This document shows positions 1 to 12,100 of a DNA stretch of 64,000 nt, piece by piece (positions within the stretch are counted from its first letter, which is position 1; every line of letters starts with the position of its first letter). The DNA lies in contig NW_003546320.1 of assembly GCF_000090795.2 (NCBI RefSeq), positions 6,168-70,167 on the forward strand, read 5' to 3'. The translations under genes were made by a program, and so were the position numbers. The DNA comes from Amphimedon queenslandica. Its lineage: Eukaryota; Porifera; Demospongiae; Haplosclerida; Niphatidae. Under the pieces are notes generated by a model. It was not told where the DNA came from, did not search any database, and saw nothing but the letters and a program-made list of their open reading frames with translations.

Positions 1-180
1 GCATGCCTAGTGCGTTTATTGGGTGTGTCACTCACAAAATACATGTACATTACATGTACATGCATCTACATGTATGATGTACATGCATTGCATCAAGTAC
101 ATTTTGTATCGTTATACATTTTCAATTTAAAATTGTATGCATGCTGTAATAAACCACAAGTTTGCTAATACATAAGGGAA
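1..180. other. 3' flank of the Kelch gene, TACATGTA-rich
   Basis: No coding sequence is visible here. The stretch holds several overlapping copies of the palindrome TACATGTA and its relatives, the same word found throughout the introns and spacers of this window. It is the downstream flank of the minus-strand Kelch gene, whose stop codon lies at 181-183. Confidence 0.5.
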
Positions 181-2139
181 TTATACTTGTTTCCATTCCA
201 TAGACTGTACATGCAATACCCATGCATTATGAACATGTTTTGCATCAGATCCTTGTCCCCATACTAACAATACATATTGCTTCTTATATGAAATCTCTGA
301 ACTAGGGTCCACCAGTACACTGGCAGCATGAAGACCACGTTCACATGGCCAGTTATCAGACTTGGTCTCTACTTTATTCCAATTCTATTATGAAAAATAA
401 AAACAAAGACAGTTACAGAATATAATCCCTCACCTTATTTTCCATATCAAAGATGAACACATGATTATAAGTGACAGTGTATTTCTCTTGTTTACCACCA
501 AAAAGGAGAGCATGTGACGGATCAATCTTATTTAATGTGAATCTTGATGAAGGAGGTGGCTTCTCACCCTCACAGCTTATCTCAGCCCAATGTTCTATAA
601 AATGAAAGTAAAATTATCACTTTTAAAGTTATGACAACAATATCTAATTATTCTTATCATCATTAAATTCATTTTGCTATTTACAATCATAAAAACAAAT
701 AATAACGATAATGTTAGTATGCTAACATAAAAATGCACTTCCTGCTTTTTAATTTTGTGCACACATACTGTATTTCCTTGAATTTTATATTGAGGCACTA
801 TTTACATGTTTTCAGCTGCTATAGCACCGCGAATACAATAGACCACCCTATATGTGAATTGGAAAAGTTATGAAGTAGTTCATTTAATTTATAAATGGCA
901 TCCACCCACACATCATAATTGGCTGCCATTTTGGTTGGCAAGTTTGTTATGTAAGTCAATTAATTGATGCATGAAGAAAATGCCTCACTTACATGTACCT
1001 GCTGTAGCTCCATCACTTTGAGCTTCTCTTGTAATGGATTTGGTCAAATTTGCTCCAGATTTCTTAATACAGGTTTGTTTTTATGTTGGCCCATTTGTTC
1101 TCCATTGAAAGTTGCCAACTAAAATGGCGGCCGGAATTTATTTTAGCCTAAAACAAGCCTTATAACCGTAACAATTTCTAATAATAATCTTCCTTCACAT
1201 TCAATTGTCGCCTACATGTAAGGTGGTCTATACAGGGACAAATAGTATTCAAGGATAAATACAGGAATAAGTTCAGGTCAATTTCTTAGAAGCAACCCTA
1301 GAATTCTGAGCTTCCTCTACTAATAACATGTGAAAATATTTTAAGGAAATACAGTACATTACTAAGAATGTGTATTATGATTAAAGCACTATCAGTTTAG
1401 TATACAATGTACATTGTATATGTACATGTACATGTGATAATATTGCACTAACTTGTAACTGTGTGATATTCTTGAAGATAATTATTCCATCCATAATCAA
1501 AACTATACCCAAGGTTTGAACAAGGTTGATAATCACCTTTAGCATTCTTAAGCTCCTGACCGGCTCCACCAAAAAACAACAAAGAAGTACCATAGACAAC
1601 AGCTCCCCCTAGAGACAGTGGAGGTGACTTTGAATAATCCGAGAGATCATCCCATTTGTAAGTATTAAGGTCTAACTGATAGAGACCCTTACAAAAACCA
1701 GCATCATTACTACCACCAAACAGGTAGAGTTTATCCCCTTTCACTGCATGAAATGAACCCTTCCCCATTTGAGGTATGTCACCATAAGTAATCTGCTCTC
1801 TCCATTCGTGTGTATTGAGGTCAAGGATCTCAAGTACAGGCCCCTCAGTGAGCTCCACCTTTTCAATATCTATGGCAATGATGTTATAGAATAGCCAAAA
1901 AGAGGAAGATGTGCATGAGTGTCTAATCTCAGAGGATGACAGCATGCTGTCTGAGATGAGTGACTCGGCATTCGTGTTTATCACATACCTGGTAGGTCAA
2001 TGTCTACTAGAAATCTATCATCCCCTTCACCAAGCATTATTTGAGTCATTCCTCCCCATAAGAATAACTGGTGATCGTAGACAAACATGACGGACCCACA
2101 ACGAGCCCTCGGAAATTCTCTTTCTGTACTGACCGCCAT
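181..2139 (-). CDS. Kelch-repeat beta-propeller protein (4 exons)
   Basis: Minus-strand exons are 2139-1989, 1869-1453, 594-434 and 384-181. All junctions are GT-AG and the phases agree, giving about 310 residues. Kelch repeats are visible as recurrent LYLFGG, LLFFGG, LFLWGG and ALLFGG strands followed by a conserved aromatic (DLNTHEW, DLNTYKW), so the protein should fold as a beta-propeller. No BTB, BACK or F-box domain is seen, so it is a propeller-only Kelch protein, probably a cytosolic interaction scaffold. The ATG at 2139 begins a Kelch blade almost at once. It starts only 57 bp after the stop of the upstream CARD/death gene on the same strand. Intron 2 (1452-595) holds a small inverted-repeat element. 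The partner or substrate cannot be told from sequence. Confidence 0.85.
838..1231. mobile_element. MITE-like inverted-repeat element in Kelch intron 2
   Basis: The ends are inverted copies: ATAGACCACCCTATATG at the left, and its near-complement CATGTAAGGTGGTCTAT at the right, with further weaker pairing inside. The element is about 394 bp, has no coding capacity and lies wholly in an intron. It is a non-autonomous DNA transposon by structure; the superfamily is not assigned. Confidence 0.55.
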
Positions 2140-2196
2140 TTTGAATACAATAAATTTAAGAATAATTCATTAATTATGGTATTATAAGAGATTGTT

Positions 2197-4564
2197 TCAG
2201 TATTGTAAAAATTTGATTAGAGCCTCAAGAGCATCATCCTCACCAGCATTATATAAAGCTATAGCAATGTCATTTGGTGTTTTCTTTCTTGTCATACGAG
2301 ACCATAGCACTTGCACATCATAATTAATTTCATTGTGACCACGGTTCTGATTGTTATGATCGATCTCATCAAGATCAGATTCTTTTAATCCTAAGCAGCG
2401 ACCAAATCTTCTCCAATTTTTAATATCTTGATAAATTTTACAAAATAATTGTTGCTCTTCCTCACTGTTTAAAAGTATTTCTTTACTTTTACTATCTTCA
2501 GGAAGACAAGTAAACTGATTATAAAGTTGAAACACTCTAGGATTAAATGGTGCTGGAGATACTTTTGGTGGCACAGTGACATTAAAGATAACCTCTTTAG
2601 AGAAATCATGTGTAGTAATCTTAAATTGAAGTGGATTTAATGTCATACAGTGATCTAGCCCACATTGATATTCAATTCTTGGTGGAAACATACTGAGCTC
2701 AGCACGGAACTTGGGTTGTTTAGCATTAACTAATTCATCCTTCAATATCTACAGCACATACATGTATATACAACTAACAATAAAAAGAAGTATTTCTTAC
2801 CACTGTGGGTTCTTTCTTTGGTAAGACACTCCCGTTAACAATGTTAGAAACTATAAAATTTAGTTCTTTAGTGGGAAAAGTACCCTCTACACAAGATGAT
2901 GGTGTAATTGCACTATCTTTGTAAAAACCACGCACTTGCCTAAGACATTCCTAATAAACTTAAAATAATAACAAATACAGACATTATATTTATACCTCAA
3001 TACTTGTCCGACAATTATGACACACAAAAGTATATACAGAATACTTTGCTGCTGTTGGAGTTGGTTCAAAAAGTAAGATTTCATACTCAATGTCCACAGT
3101 ATTGCTACGCTTAGTGTGTTCATTAATTTGAGAGCTACACTTTCTCTTTCTTGCTTGTCTTCTAGGACTACTGGTAACTGCAGTAGCGACTTCTTCATAA
3201 ACCTCAACTGAAGAGTCTAATGATGGTTGTTTTGCTATGATGGGATCATTATGGGAGCTAAGACTACTTGATCGTTCAACCTCACTACAATGTAAATCGC
3301 TCTCTTTTGAGACTTGACCATTAGATTCTGTTGAAGATGCTTGTCTAGCTACATTCAGATCACGACTGGTGGTTGCATCTCTTTGGGTAGATACCTGTTC
3401 AATGGTATCAGTTGAACGATCATGTGAGCTGCTTGTTAAAGTGTCCTCGTGGACTTCAGCAGCAGCACACAATATGCAAAAGTTTTGCAGACTAAATGAT
3501 AATGAAGGATGAGTAGATGAGATGTCTGGAAATATTTTCCCCTTTTTTCCACCACCAAAATCAAAGACGTCACTAAATGTAAAGCAATCTGATTTGGACA
3601 TGACCCTATGATCAGCATGAAGAATCAACACTGAAGAACACTTCTTGTATTCCGACATTACCAAGCAATGTTCCATTGTAATCTTCAGTGGAACATTTAG
3701 TGGAGAGCAAGAGGTGATGCATAAAAAGCATGTAGCAAGCCTATAATTATCAGACATTACAAAAGGACCATGACTGCATATACCGATATTAACAGTACAT
3801 TCTTCTGGTTTTTCACATTCAATGATAAGACCATATTTCTTCTCATAAGTTCTGTAACTGAAAGAGTTTGATTGACTGAAAGTAAAAGCTTCTGGTTCTT
3901 CCAGATAAGGCAACTGAGGCAAGTTACCAACAGCATCACCTATTAAAATAATGTGCTTAAATAAACTGATTAAGTATAATTATAATTATAGTACAACTTG
4001 ATTTTATTAAAACTAACTCTGCAGTTATTGAATATGCATTCTGTGTGTAGTTCATAGTCCCCACTATGAAGCAGGTGCATTTAACCAAAAGATAATCACT
4101 TACATGTAAGACCATGCATGCATGCAACATTACATTATGTTACCTATTTCCATCTGCCTTGGATCTTCTAATGATAATCCTGAAACACCTTCAATCAATG
4201 ACGTACTTTCAATCAATGGGGCATCTTTCTTCTGCCTTTCCAATATTTCTATTATTCTCTTCGCATGATCTGTCCCATTCTTTTCATCAAAACCCTTCAC
4301 TATATCTCTCACGGACTCAACAATGGACATGGTTTTATCACTGGTCTCACATATACACTGCATAAACTTTACAAAGGTGTCATAGTCCCTGCTCCTCAGA
4401 TATCCAGTCATGTACTTCATGCCATCCCTCCGTTTAAACTTATCCAACAGATGCTCTGGGGCAATTCCTTCCCTTTCTAGAGATTCCAGTAATGGTGGTA
4501 GACTAACGTGGCGGTTGATCTCTCCTTGCAAGACGTTAAAGACATGATGATGAGGCTGTGTCAT
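2197..4564 (-). CDS. CARD - ZU5/UPA-like - death domain signalling protein (4 exons)
   Basis: Exons are 4564-4144, 3939-2996, 2950-2801 and 2748-2197. Phases agree and the product is about 688 residues. Residues about 5-95 form a helical CARD-like domain (conserved LPPLLESLEREGI core). The middle has beta-rich sequence followed by a Ser-rich linker with a basic RRQARKRK cluster. The C-terminal 85 residues are a clear death domain (NWRRFGRCLGLKESDLDEI, then a Trp-containing helix 5 and a KKTPNDIA helix 6). The region before the death domain (FPPRIEYQCGLDHC to FNVTVPP) resembles a UPA-type module, as in ZU5-UPA-death proteins (PIDD, UNC5, ankyrin); that part is tentative. It is probably an adaptor for apoptosis or innate signalling by homotypic death-fold contacts. 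The ATG at 4564 was chosen because the longer frame upstream begins with TTG. Confidence 0.8.
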
Positions 4565-4845
4565 GGTAAAAGATCTATCATTCAAAATAAAAGGTGTGGC
4601 TGTTTGGCTGAGTGAACCTCAACCCGCCCATAATTATGCTAATTCTGCTATTGTGATCATTAGTGATTAACCACTAAAATTAATAATTAACACACACTCG
4701 ATTCTTCTTCCAAACCAACAATTATGAGTATAAAATCAACAAAAATGTTTAAAACCATAACAAAGGAGTTTAAAAGTCAATATTATATGTACCTACATAA
4801 AAACAAGAGTATATATATATATAATTGATCTGATACGATTCATAC

Positions 4846-6376
4846 CTAATTTCCTTATTCTGCTGATGAAGCACCTTCAAGATTTTTGACAAATTACATT
4901 CTGAATGCATGGGGCTAATGATATGCAGTGATGATCTAAATGATATAAAATACAATAATAAGTAGCATCCTTTTAATTTTGACAAAAAGAAATCACAATA
5001 CACAATAACTTTGCAATTTCAGAAGCCTATAATTTTGCTATTATTTTTTTAAAATTTCCCATAATGAATTAAACAAAATTGCTATAGATAGCTACTGTAA
5101 TTCAGCTGTATACTTCATTAACAAAGCACTCAGTGGATTTAATAGTTGAGTGATTTCGTGCATGTGTACATTGCTAAGCAATGGGGGCAACATGCATATT
5201 AATAATTGCCTTAATTGGTGTTTTAATATTGGCAATTCCAAATAAATTACCAAACGAAAGTGCTATATGGTATGGTCTATACTATAGTACCTTTCTCCAT
5301 TCCTTGTTTCAAACTCGTAACTGATAAGTCAAAGTCATCAATTTCTGTAAGAACACACCTGATGTACAAGTATAAACATCAATACAATTATTTTATTTAA
5401 AATTACTTATCAAACAAATGGACAATCAGTACCATAATTGGGTTGATAAAAAATGATTAAGGTTTATGTAGCTAAACTGAAGTGGTAAATACTCTTTTTA
5501 AGATTCATCTTAAAAATTTTTGGACATTCTCTTTTAAAAAATTGCTATGCATAAAGCATTTACTAAAGGCTGCTTAAGGAGCAAAAGCTTTAACAAAGTA
5601 AAGGTGAGCATTTGCTTAGTACATGTAAATGCCACACACATATAGATACCAGCATTTAGGATAAATGTACTTTTGTGTAAGTGATTGAATCTGTTATAGT
5701 TACATGTACATTGACATTAAGATGATGATTCACTTGAATCACTTTCTTTTACACTCAATAGGAAAAATCAGGAGCACATATGCACTCCTGAAAAAATAAA
5801 CGCATGTGCACATTTGTACTTACATTTACATCATTCTTTGTTTAGCAAGGACTTTATTTTTTTGCTTCCTTTTTTGTGATGATTCAACTTCAGATTTCCA
5901 GACTTTTTGTAATTGGTCTAAAATCTAAATACCTTTTATAAATATATGTAGTTAATATTGTGTGGTAACTTCGGGACTTAGTGACAATAATAGCACGCGT
6001 TGCTCTTGATAACAAGATACTTTACAAAGAAGTAACTAAGAACTAATCAACTAAACAACTAACTAAGTATCGTGTATGCAGTACAGAACTTAAAAACATT
6101 AAAAAGGTTCTATATTTAGGTACATTACATAATCACTAATAATAACATAACCTAACCATTAATAATAACATTAACACTAATAATAATTACAATATCAATA
6201 CTAACTACATAATAAGATTAGTTTACTACATATTGTTTCATGACTATTATATACCTTCTTTGTAAACATCTTAAAACTTTCCTTTTTCTCTCTTCTGAAC
6301 TAAGAAAGCCTTGCTCCATCACATTCATACATGTGTAAGTGTCTCAATACAATCATCAACCATAATATTCAGTGCT
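4846..6376 (-). CDS. SYCP3-like (Cor1/Xlr/Xmr family) protein, partial exon set
   Basis: Five small exons join in phase: about 6376-6334, 6299-6255, 5924-5830, 5358-5291 and 4900-4846. The product reads LNIMVDDCIETLTH, FRREKKESFKMFTKK, ILDQLQKVWKSEVESSQK, then FDLSVTSLKQGMEKE and CNLSKILKVLHQQNKEIR. The spacing of a short helix, a Lys-rich helix, a KVW motif and an FD...LHQQNKEI coil matches the coiled-coil core of SYCP3, the lateral-element protein of the synaptonemal complex, which compacts meiotic chromosome axes. A possible earlier exon (about 6605-6540, ...ENSSQDTLESS) may encode the acidic N-terminus. I could not find the last coiled-coil exon or a stop before the CARD gene at 4564, so the gene is incomplete here or decayed. 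The family assignment rests on pattern memory only. Confidence 0.45.
5191..5271. repeat. Partial copy of the 37-kb MITE family
   Basis: The segment containing GTTTTAATATTGGCAATTCC and ending AAAGTGCTATATGGTA closely matches the right half of the inverted-repeat element at 37031-37220. Only one end is present, so this is a truncated copy inside an intron of the SYCP3-like gene. Confidence 0.5.
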
Positions 6377-6609
6377 TAACTAAAGGAGGAAACAATATAC
6401 ATGTAGTAGGGCATTAGGATTCTTATATATGTAGTGACTTTAATTTGTGTAAGTACTACATGTCAAGTACAAGTGCTGATAAAAATTAAATAACCTCACT
6501 GTGTATAGTGAAACTATACATGTAATAACACTCACTAAATACACTTGTACATGCACTAGATTCAAGGGTGTCTTGGCTGCTGTTTTCCCTTAAACTGGAA
6601 TACCCTTGT

Positions 6610-9176
6610 ATTAGAATCACTATCTGTCAATGATGCACACACTCACTTTAACTAATGCAAGGTATTCTGCAATAGCTAGCTGTTGTTGCTAAATGGCTGA
6701 TCCATCAATAAACACCTTTCTACCACTAAGCACTAAAATCCTTTAGTTTAATAACTATTATAACTTGCAAAAGGTCTCTCTTATCACAAAGAGCTCTTTC
6801 AGTGATTTTGAGGAACGTCCAACAATTGTGAAAAATATTAGCCACACAAAAAAAATTAAAAATGAATATACAATTAATATTAACAAGGAAAGAGAGAATA
6901 ATAGAAATGATGAGGATCAGAAAATAAGAGAAGGATGAAGGGTTACTTCTTATGGGCAAAAAGTCTTAAACAAGTAGGAATTAACTTCGGCAGATTTAAT
7001 TTTTAGAAAGTCAAAATTATGATTAACACCTACATGTATGTTTATATTTTTCCAGTTATCACATTATTTTTGTCGATTTGCGAAGATTAATCTGTAAAAA
7101 TCAATTTAATACAAGTGTAATGGGTCTTAGCAAGAATACTATCTACTCTTGTAAAATGAAGAATTCACTTCTTTTCAATTTCAACAAAATTTAGCTAAAG
7201 ACCATGTACAGGATCTTTGGCCCCATTTTTGCGTAGCATAAAAAATTTGTTGAAAATTCAAATTTTAATCAGAACTAATTCAAAGTTTCTAAGCATCATC
7301 GGTACATATACTGCATCAGGAAGAATTACAAAAATTGAAAATTCTCTTCTTATCAATTTTTAAGAAATTTGGCAAGAAGGCACAGGTGGTTTGTCTAATT
7401 ATTACTTAAGTTAAATACCCCTGTCTTCATTGAAACCAAGTGTGGCCACAGTAAAATAAATTCAAATGTTGGGTAGTAAGTCTTAAGCTAACTTACAGCA
7501 AAATGCAAATGGTCAATAATACCGACAGCACAAGAAAGACTAGAAAGCAGATACACAATCATATTCATTGATGTATAGGACTCTGACCAGACATGAAGAA
7601 TGATTTGCATGCTTCGGCTCACCAATTAATTTTTTACATTTGTCTAGTAGCAATGAACAAAGCATATAATGCAATAGTTCTACTGCTGAAAACACTTATA
7701 CATATCAATATAAAATCACAAAATTTAGGTCTAATTAGAATGACTTACTGAAACATGACAAACTCAGAAAGAATTCCAAATAGCCCATGGTCCAACTAGC
7801 CCCATCCTGCCATTCCTTTAGTGAACCTACTAAACATGGAAAATAATTAAGCATTTTTCCTAGAACAAAGACTTTTCTGTTTCATTATGAACGGAGGGAT
7901 TATAAATCTATTGGTCACGTGACATCGACCCACACATCCAAAATGATCCAACAGGCAAGAGTTGAAACTTGAATTAAGATGGTTTCTAGTCTGAATCAGT
8001 CTGGTATCAGTCTGGATCACCAATTTTTGGAACTCAGTCACAATACAATAATAAAATCAGGCATAATGATACAATTATGATACAATGTAAATATTTGTAT
8101 AATACTAAAGGCTAAAGCAACAGTCACAGCAATGATACCTGTGGCTGTCAGGACTGTACCAGTACTGATATCAGACTTAATTACTTTTTGGCAGCATTAC
8201 TGATTCAGGCAAGAAAACTCTTGGGTGTGTAGGTGAGGAAGCAAGGTACATGTACTTGGATAGCTTTTCATGTTTTATTGTATTTCTAGATGCTAGTTGC
8301 GAAATGTATACTGAGTCTGATGCCTGCATGAATTTGTTAAAATCATGGTGTAAGAGGTGAGCTGTTGTAGTAAATAAGTTATTATGTTTACATAAGGCCA
8401 TGTCGTCATATTTTTGCATGCTTGCCAGATAGGTGAAGGGTTTGTTTATGAAAGATGATAATAATGAATAGTAATGTGGCACAATGGGTGGGTAATGTGA
8501 AGAAACTATAGATCAAATGAGAGTGGCTTAAGGGTTGATTTTGTCGCCTTAACTGAAACCGGGGCCATGTCAGTCACACCTACATGTAATCCTTGCATTG
8601 AAGACATATGTATAGTTATTTATTACAGATAATTTTTAGTATTTAATTTAGTCATGCTGTAATAGATAGAGTCACAAAATGCATACTGATACCTGAATTT
8701 GTTATAAAATTATGGTGTGAACAAAATTAATAATTATTTTTAATGTAAGCCTTTGTGAATTGGAAGAATTAAGTGTCAAATTCTAGTAATCCACTTTGAA
8801 GTTAGTCCTTAATATTATGTTCACTTGTTCAGTTGATTACATAATAATAATTTATAGTTCCGAATGCATTTGCCTGATGAAGGTAGTTTCGTTTGTGTCT
8901 TGTGGGTGGCTAATGAATCAAATTGAAGTGGCCTAAGGATCGATTCTCTTTACTGTTATCAAGAGTACATAATATTAATTCTGTTAATTTTTAATTTCTT
9001 GGCTACAGGTTGTGTTTTTGCATGCTGGAATTTGTAAACTGTTTCACATACATGTATATAGTAGGAAAAATTCCCACTAAGTAATTTTTGATGAGAATCA
9101 ATAACTACAAAATAATAATAATAGCTAATGGAAATAATAATAGCTAATTTAAACAACTTATAAAAAAGTAGTTCAG
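6610..9176. other. Intergenic region without recognisable genes
   Basis: The open frames here are short and lack family motifs. About 7140-7380 contains two loosely similar blocks (a TCAATTTC/AATTTTTAAG theme). About 7930-8235 contains a dispersed repeat that is also found near 35.6-35.9 kb. Nothing else is supported. Confidence 0.5.
7930..8235. repeat. Dispersed repeat, copy 1
   Basis: Segments such as CAATGATACCTGT, GACTGTACC, and CTGATTCAGGCA followed by CTTTTGGTTGTGTAG-like sequence occur in the same order as in 35620-35895. The two copies differ by many substitutions and indels. No ends or coding capacity are recognised. Confidence 0.45.
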
Positions 9177-12100
9177 TCATTTCTCTGCTACAGCGCGTAT
9201 AGCATTCAATCCTTTTTCATGATCAAGTGTGCCAAGCCTTTCTATCCATTTCATTTCTAAATGTCTTGCAACTTTGACATCAGAATATTTCTCAAGAATG
9301 ACAACGTTAAAGTCATCAGCAAGTGATATACCCTCACTGCTAAAGTGGCCAACTAGTTTTCTATTTTTACTCTTGGTCTTTTCTGGGTGCCTAATTTGGT
9401 TGGTCCCTTTGTCATTCCTACATACATTTTTCCTGTGCTTTTGCAATATATGCAATATATGACTCCATCTGTAGTTTTAGTTATTTCGTGTGGAGTGATG
9501 CCACGTGGTATTTCAAATTCCTGATTACTTTTGAGACTTTTGATTGTAGTGACTTCATATCTAAAGTACTGATCAAATTTTAAAGGTTTTGATTTAAGGT
9601 GACTTTCATTAAATCTTTGTTTCCCGTCACCTTTGATACTGTCAATGGTTCTATTTTGATTGAGTACTTGAACAAATGATAATTGGATATCAGTTAGTTT
9701 GAATGATGGGGAATCACTACCCGATACATGCTGAACCATATGATGCAAACTACGAGTTCCAGTATTTTGAACTCTTTTAACTGAGGATCTATAACTGGTG
9801 GTGCTTTCCTCCTCTTCCTCCTCCTCATAATCTACTTCGTCATTACTTTCTTCATCACTGGAGTCTCCTCCTCCTCCTCTTCCACCAGCAGCTGCTCCTG
9901 GATGGGCTGATGGCTCACCTCCTCCTGAACCACTGTTTCCACTGCTTCCACCACTGGTTCCATCGTTTCCACTGGTTCCATTGTTATTTTCAGCAGAGCT
10001 CCCACCTGCACCATCAGCATTTGCTTTAGGTTGGACAATGGTTACAGCTGATTGTGCAAGAAATTCAGGAGCATGGTATGCACTGGTGTGATAAGGTCTA
10101 GAAGGAGGAGCAGCATGACCAGGTGGACGAGACATTCGTGTTCTGTAAGGATTTACTACTTGTGTGGCTTTTGATAAAGGATAAACATAGCCAGGTTGAA
10201 GGTCTGGACAAAGTAGCACACCACCATAGCATAAAGAATAGTAATTCTCAGTTTCTTCTTGATATAGTGCAGCAGGTACCCAATCACATGCATCTGGGTT
10301 TATTTTTTTTGGTGTTGGCTTCAGTGAATTGAGATGAGAATTGAAGGCCCTGTAATCATTATAGCAATGCTCTTTTATTACTTTTGTAATGTCTGCTTCT
10401 GTTGGTAATGGAATGTGAGAAACAATGAGAGACAAGAGGTTTGACTTTGCTTGATAACAGTTGTGCCTAGAGTTTCTTTCTTGAAGCCATGCTCGTACAT
10501 AAGTATCCATAGTGCTTCTTGATACGCTGTGCTTTGTTAGCCTTAGAAAGATATTGACAAGGTCAGAAACTAACTGTCGATCATTTTGTTGAAAGACAGT
10601 TTTTATTTCTCTTTCTAAGACTGAGCGAGAAACATATTGATTCATACTGGCCTCCACTTTACGACGAGCTGATGAAATTGCATTATAATCATCAGCTGAT
10701 GGCCACACTCCAATTTGTCTTTCTAAGTCAGTTAGTATGCTGTTCACTTGTCTTTCATGACTTTGTTGTGCATCTTTTCTTATACTGCTAACTACTTCTT
10801 GCGGTACTTTTACATTTTCTGAGCTATCCTTCAAATCCTGCAATACAAATTTTAGAAAAAGCCCCAAAAATTGAAGTTTTGCCAGTTCACGCAATCGAGC
10901 AAACATTGGAAAGTGAAGACTGATTTCATCATAAGCAGATGTCATGTCAGCAGCAAACTTTGCTTCAGCACTGTCTGGATCATCCTCTTCCTTAGTGTCC
11001 TCAAGTTTTCCATCTGATCCTGGAAACAGTGGGTGACTTCTGATTGTCATTTTGACTTCACCAAGACGAAAAGTAATTGTACCTTGATTTGACTCTTGTG
11101 TGTATGTTAGCTTGTCAGCTTGAATCCAGAATCAATGCACATTACCTTGATGCCCTCCTGGACGTTCATGAACTGGTTTCAGTGCTTCTACCAGACGATG
11201 TGGCAGACCTTTCAGCAGACCTTCCCTGCATGGCCTTTGCTTGAATGGAGGCTTGGCAGATACTTCAGAACCGACACTAAATGATTTCATGAGATAATCG
11301 GTTTCAAACATGGTGTGAAGAAAGTCAGTGTTCTGACAGCTATTTGGACTGTATCGAAACTGTTGAAAAGGATGATAGTGTTCAGTCTTGCTTGGTGGAT
11401 CCAAACTAAAAATTGCGGGTTGGAATTCATTTGATTTCATTTGTAGCACAGTATTAACATCCTCTCTAGAAAAAAGGCCTAATCTACCATCTTTGGAACT
11501 AGCAGGCAGTACTAACAACTCAATGGAGGGATTCTTTGAATCTATATTGAAGCGAAATCCATGAAGCTTTGAATACTCCAGGCTTTTCCCTAGTGTATGT
11601 CTTCTACTAAACCAACCATCATTATCTCTGAGACTGAGTGGTGATGTCATTAGCCTGTTGACATCATTCCAAGTCCATCCTTTTTCTGTTAGTAATCCTT
11701 CCATTGCTCTGGAACGTGCTGCCTCTGGGTCTTGTAGAGGGTGCACACGGCGTATATCATTCTCATATAACTGATAGCGTAGCTCAGCTTCTTTTATTGG
11801 CATTTGTTCTGGTTTGACATGTTGGAGGGTGAGTAAAAATTTGCTGTGAATTTTGTTTACCTTGATATTTAGCAAGGCTATTTCAGAAAGTGGAACTAGA
11901 GGCATTTCCCACAAGGGACAGAAACGGCAGTTATAAAGAACATTATGCAACAGCAACACTATTAACTCAATTGCCTCTTCACCTGCTACTGACTTGGTGA
12001 GTTGAAGTGTGTGCAGGAGTATACTGAATGAAAGACGTGATACATATAACTTCATGCCAGGAGCAAACCTTAGAGTAGCCATCCCATTAGCTTGATATAA

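Noticed and set aside
2139-2197. Death-domain and Kelch genes as one fused gene
   Set aside because: There is a clear TGA and a separate ATG, with no splice sites bridging the gap.
6726-6959. 77-codon hydrophobic minus frame
   Set aside because: AT-rich DNA translates to Ile/Phe/Leu runs; there is no start context, splice partner or homology pattern.
10123-10332. Plus-strand frame within the J-domain gene
   Set aside because: It lies antisense to a well supported coding exon and has no family motifs; it is a shadow frame.
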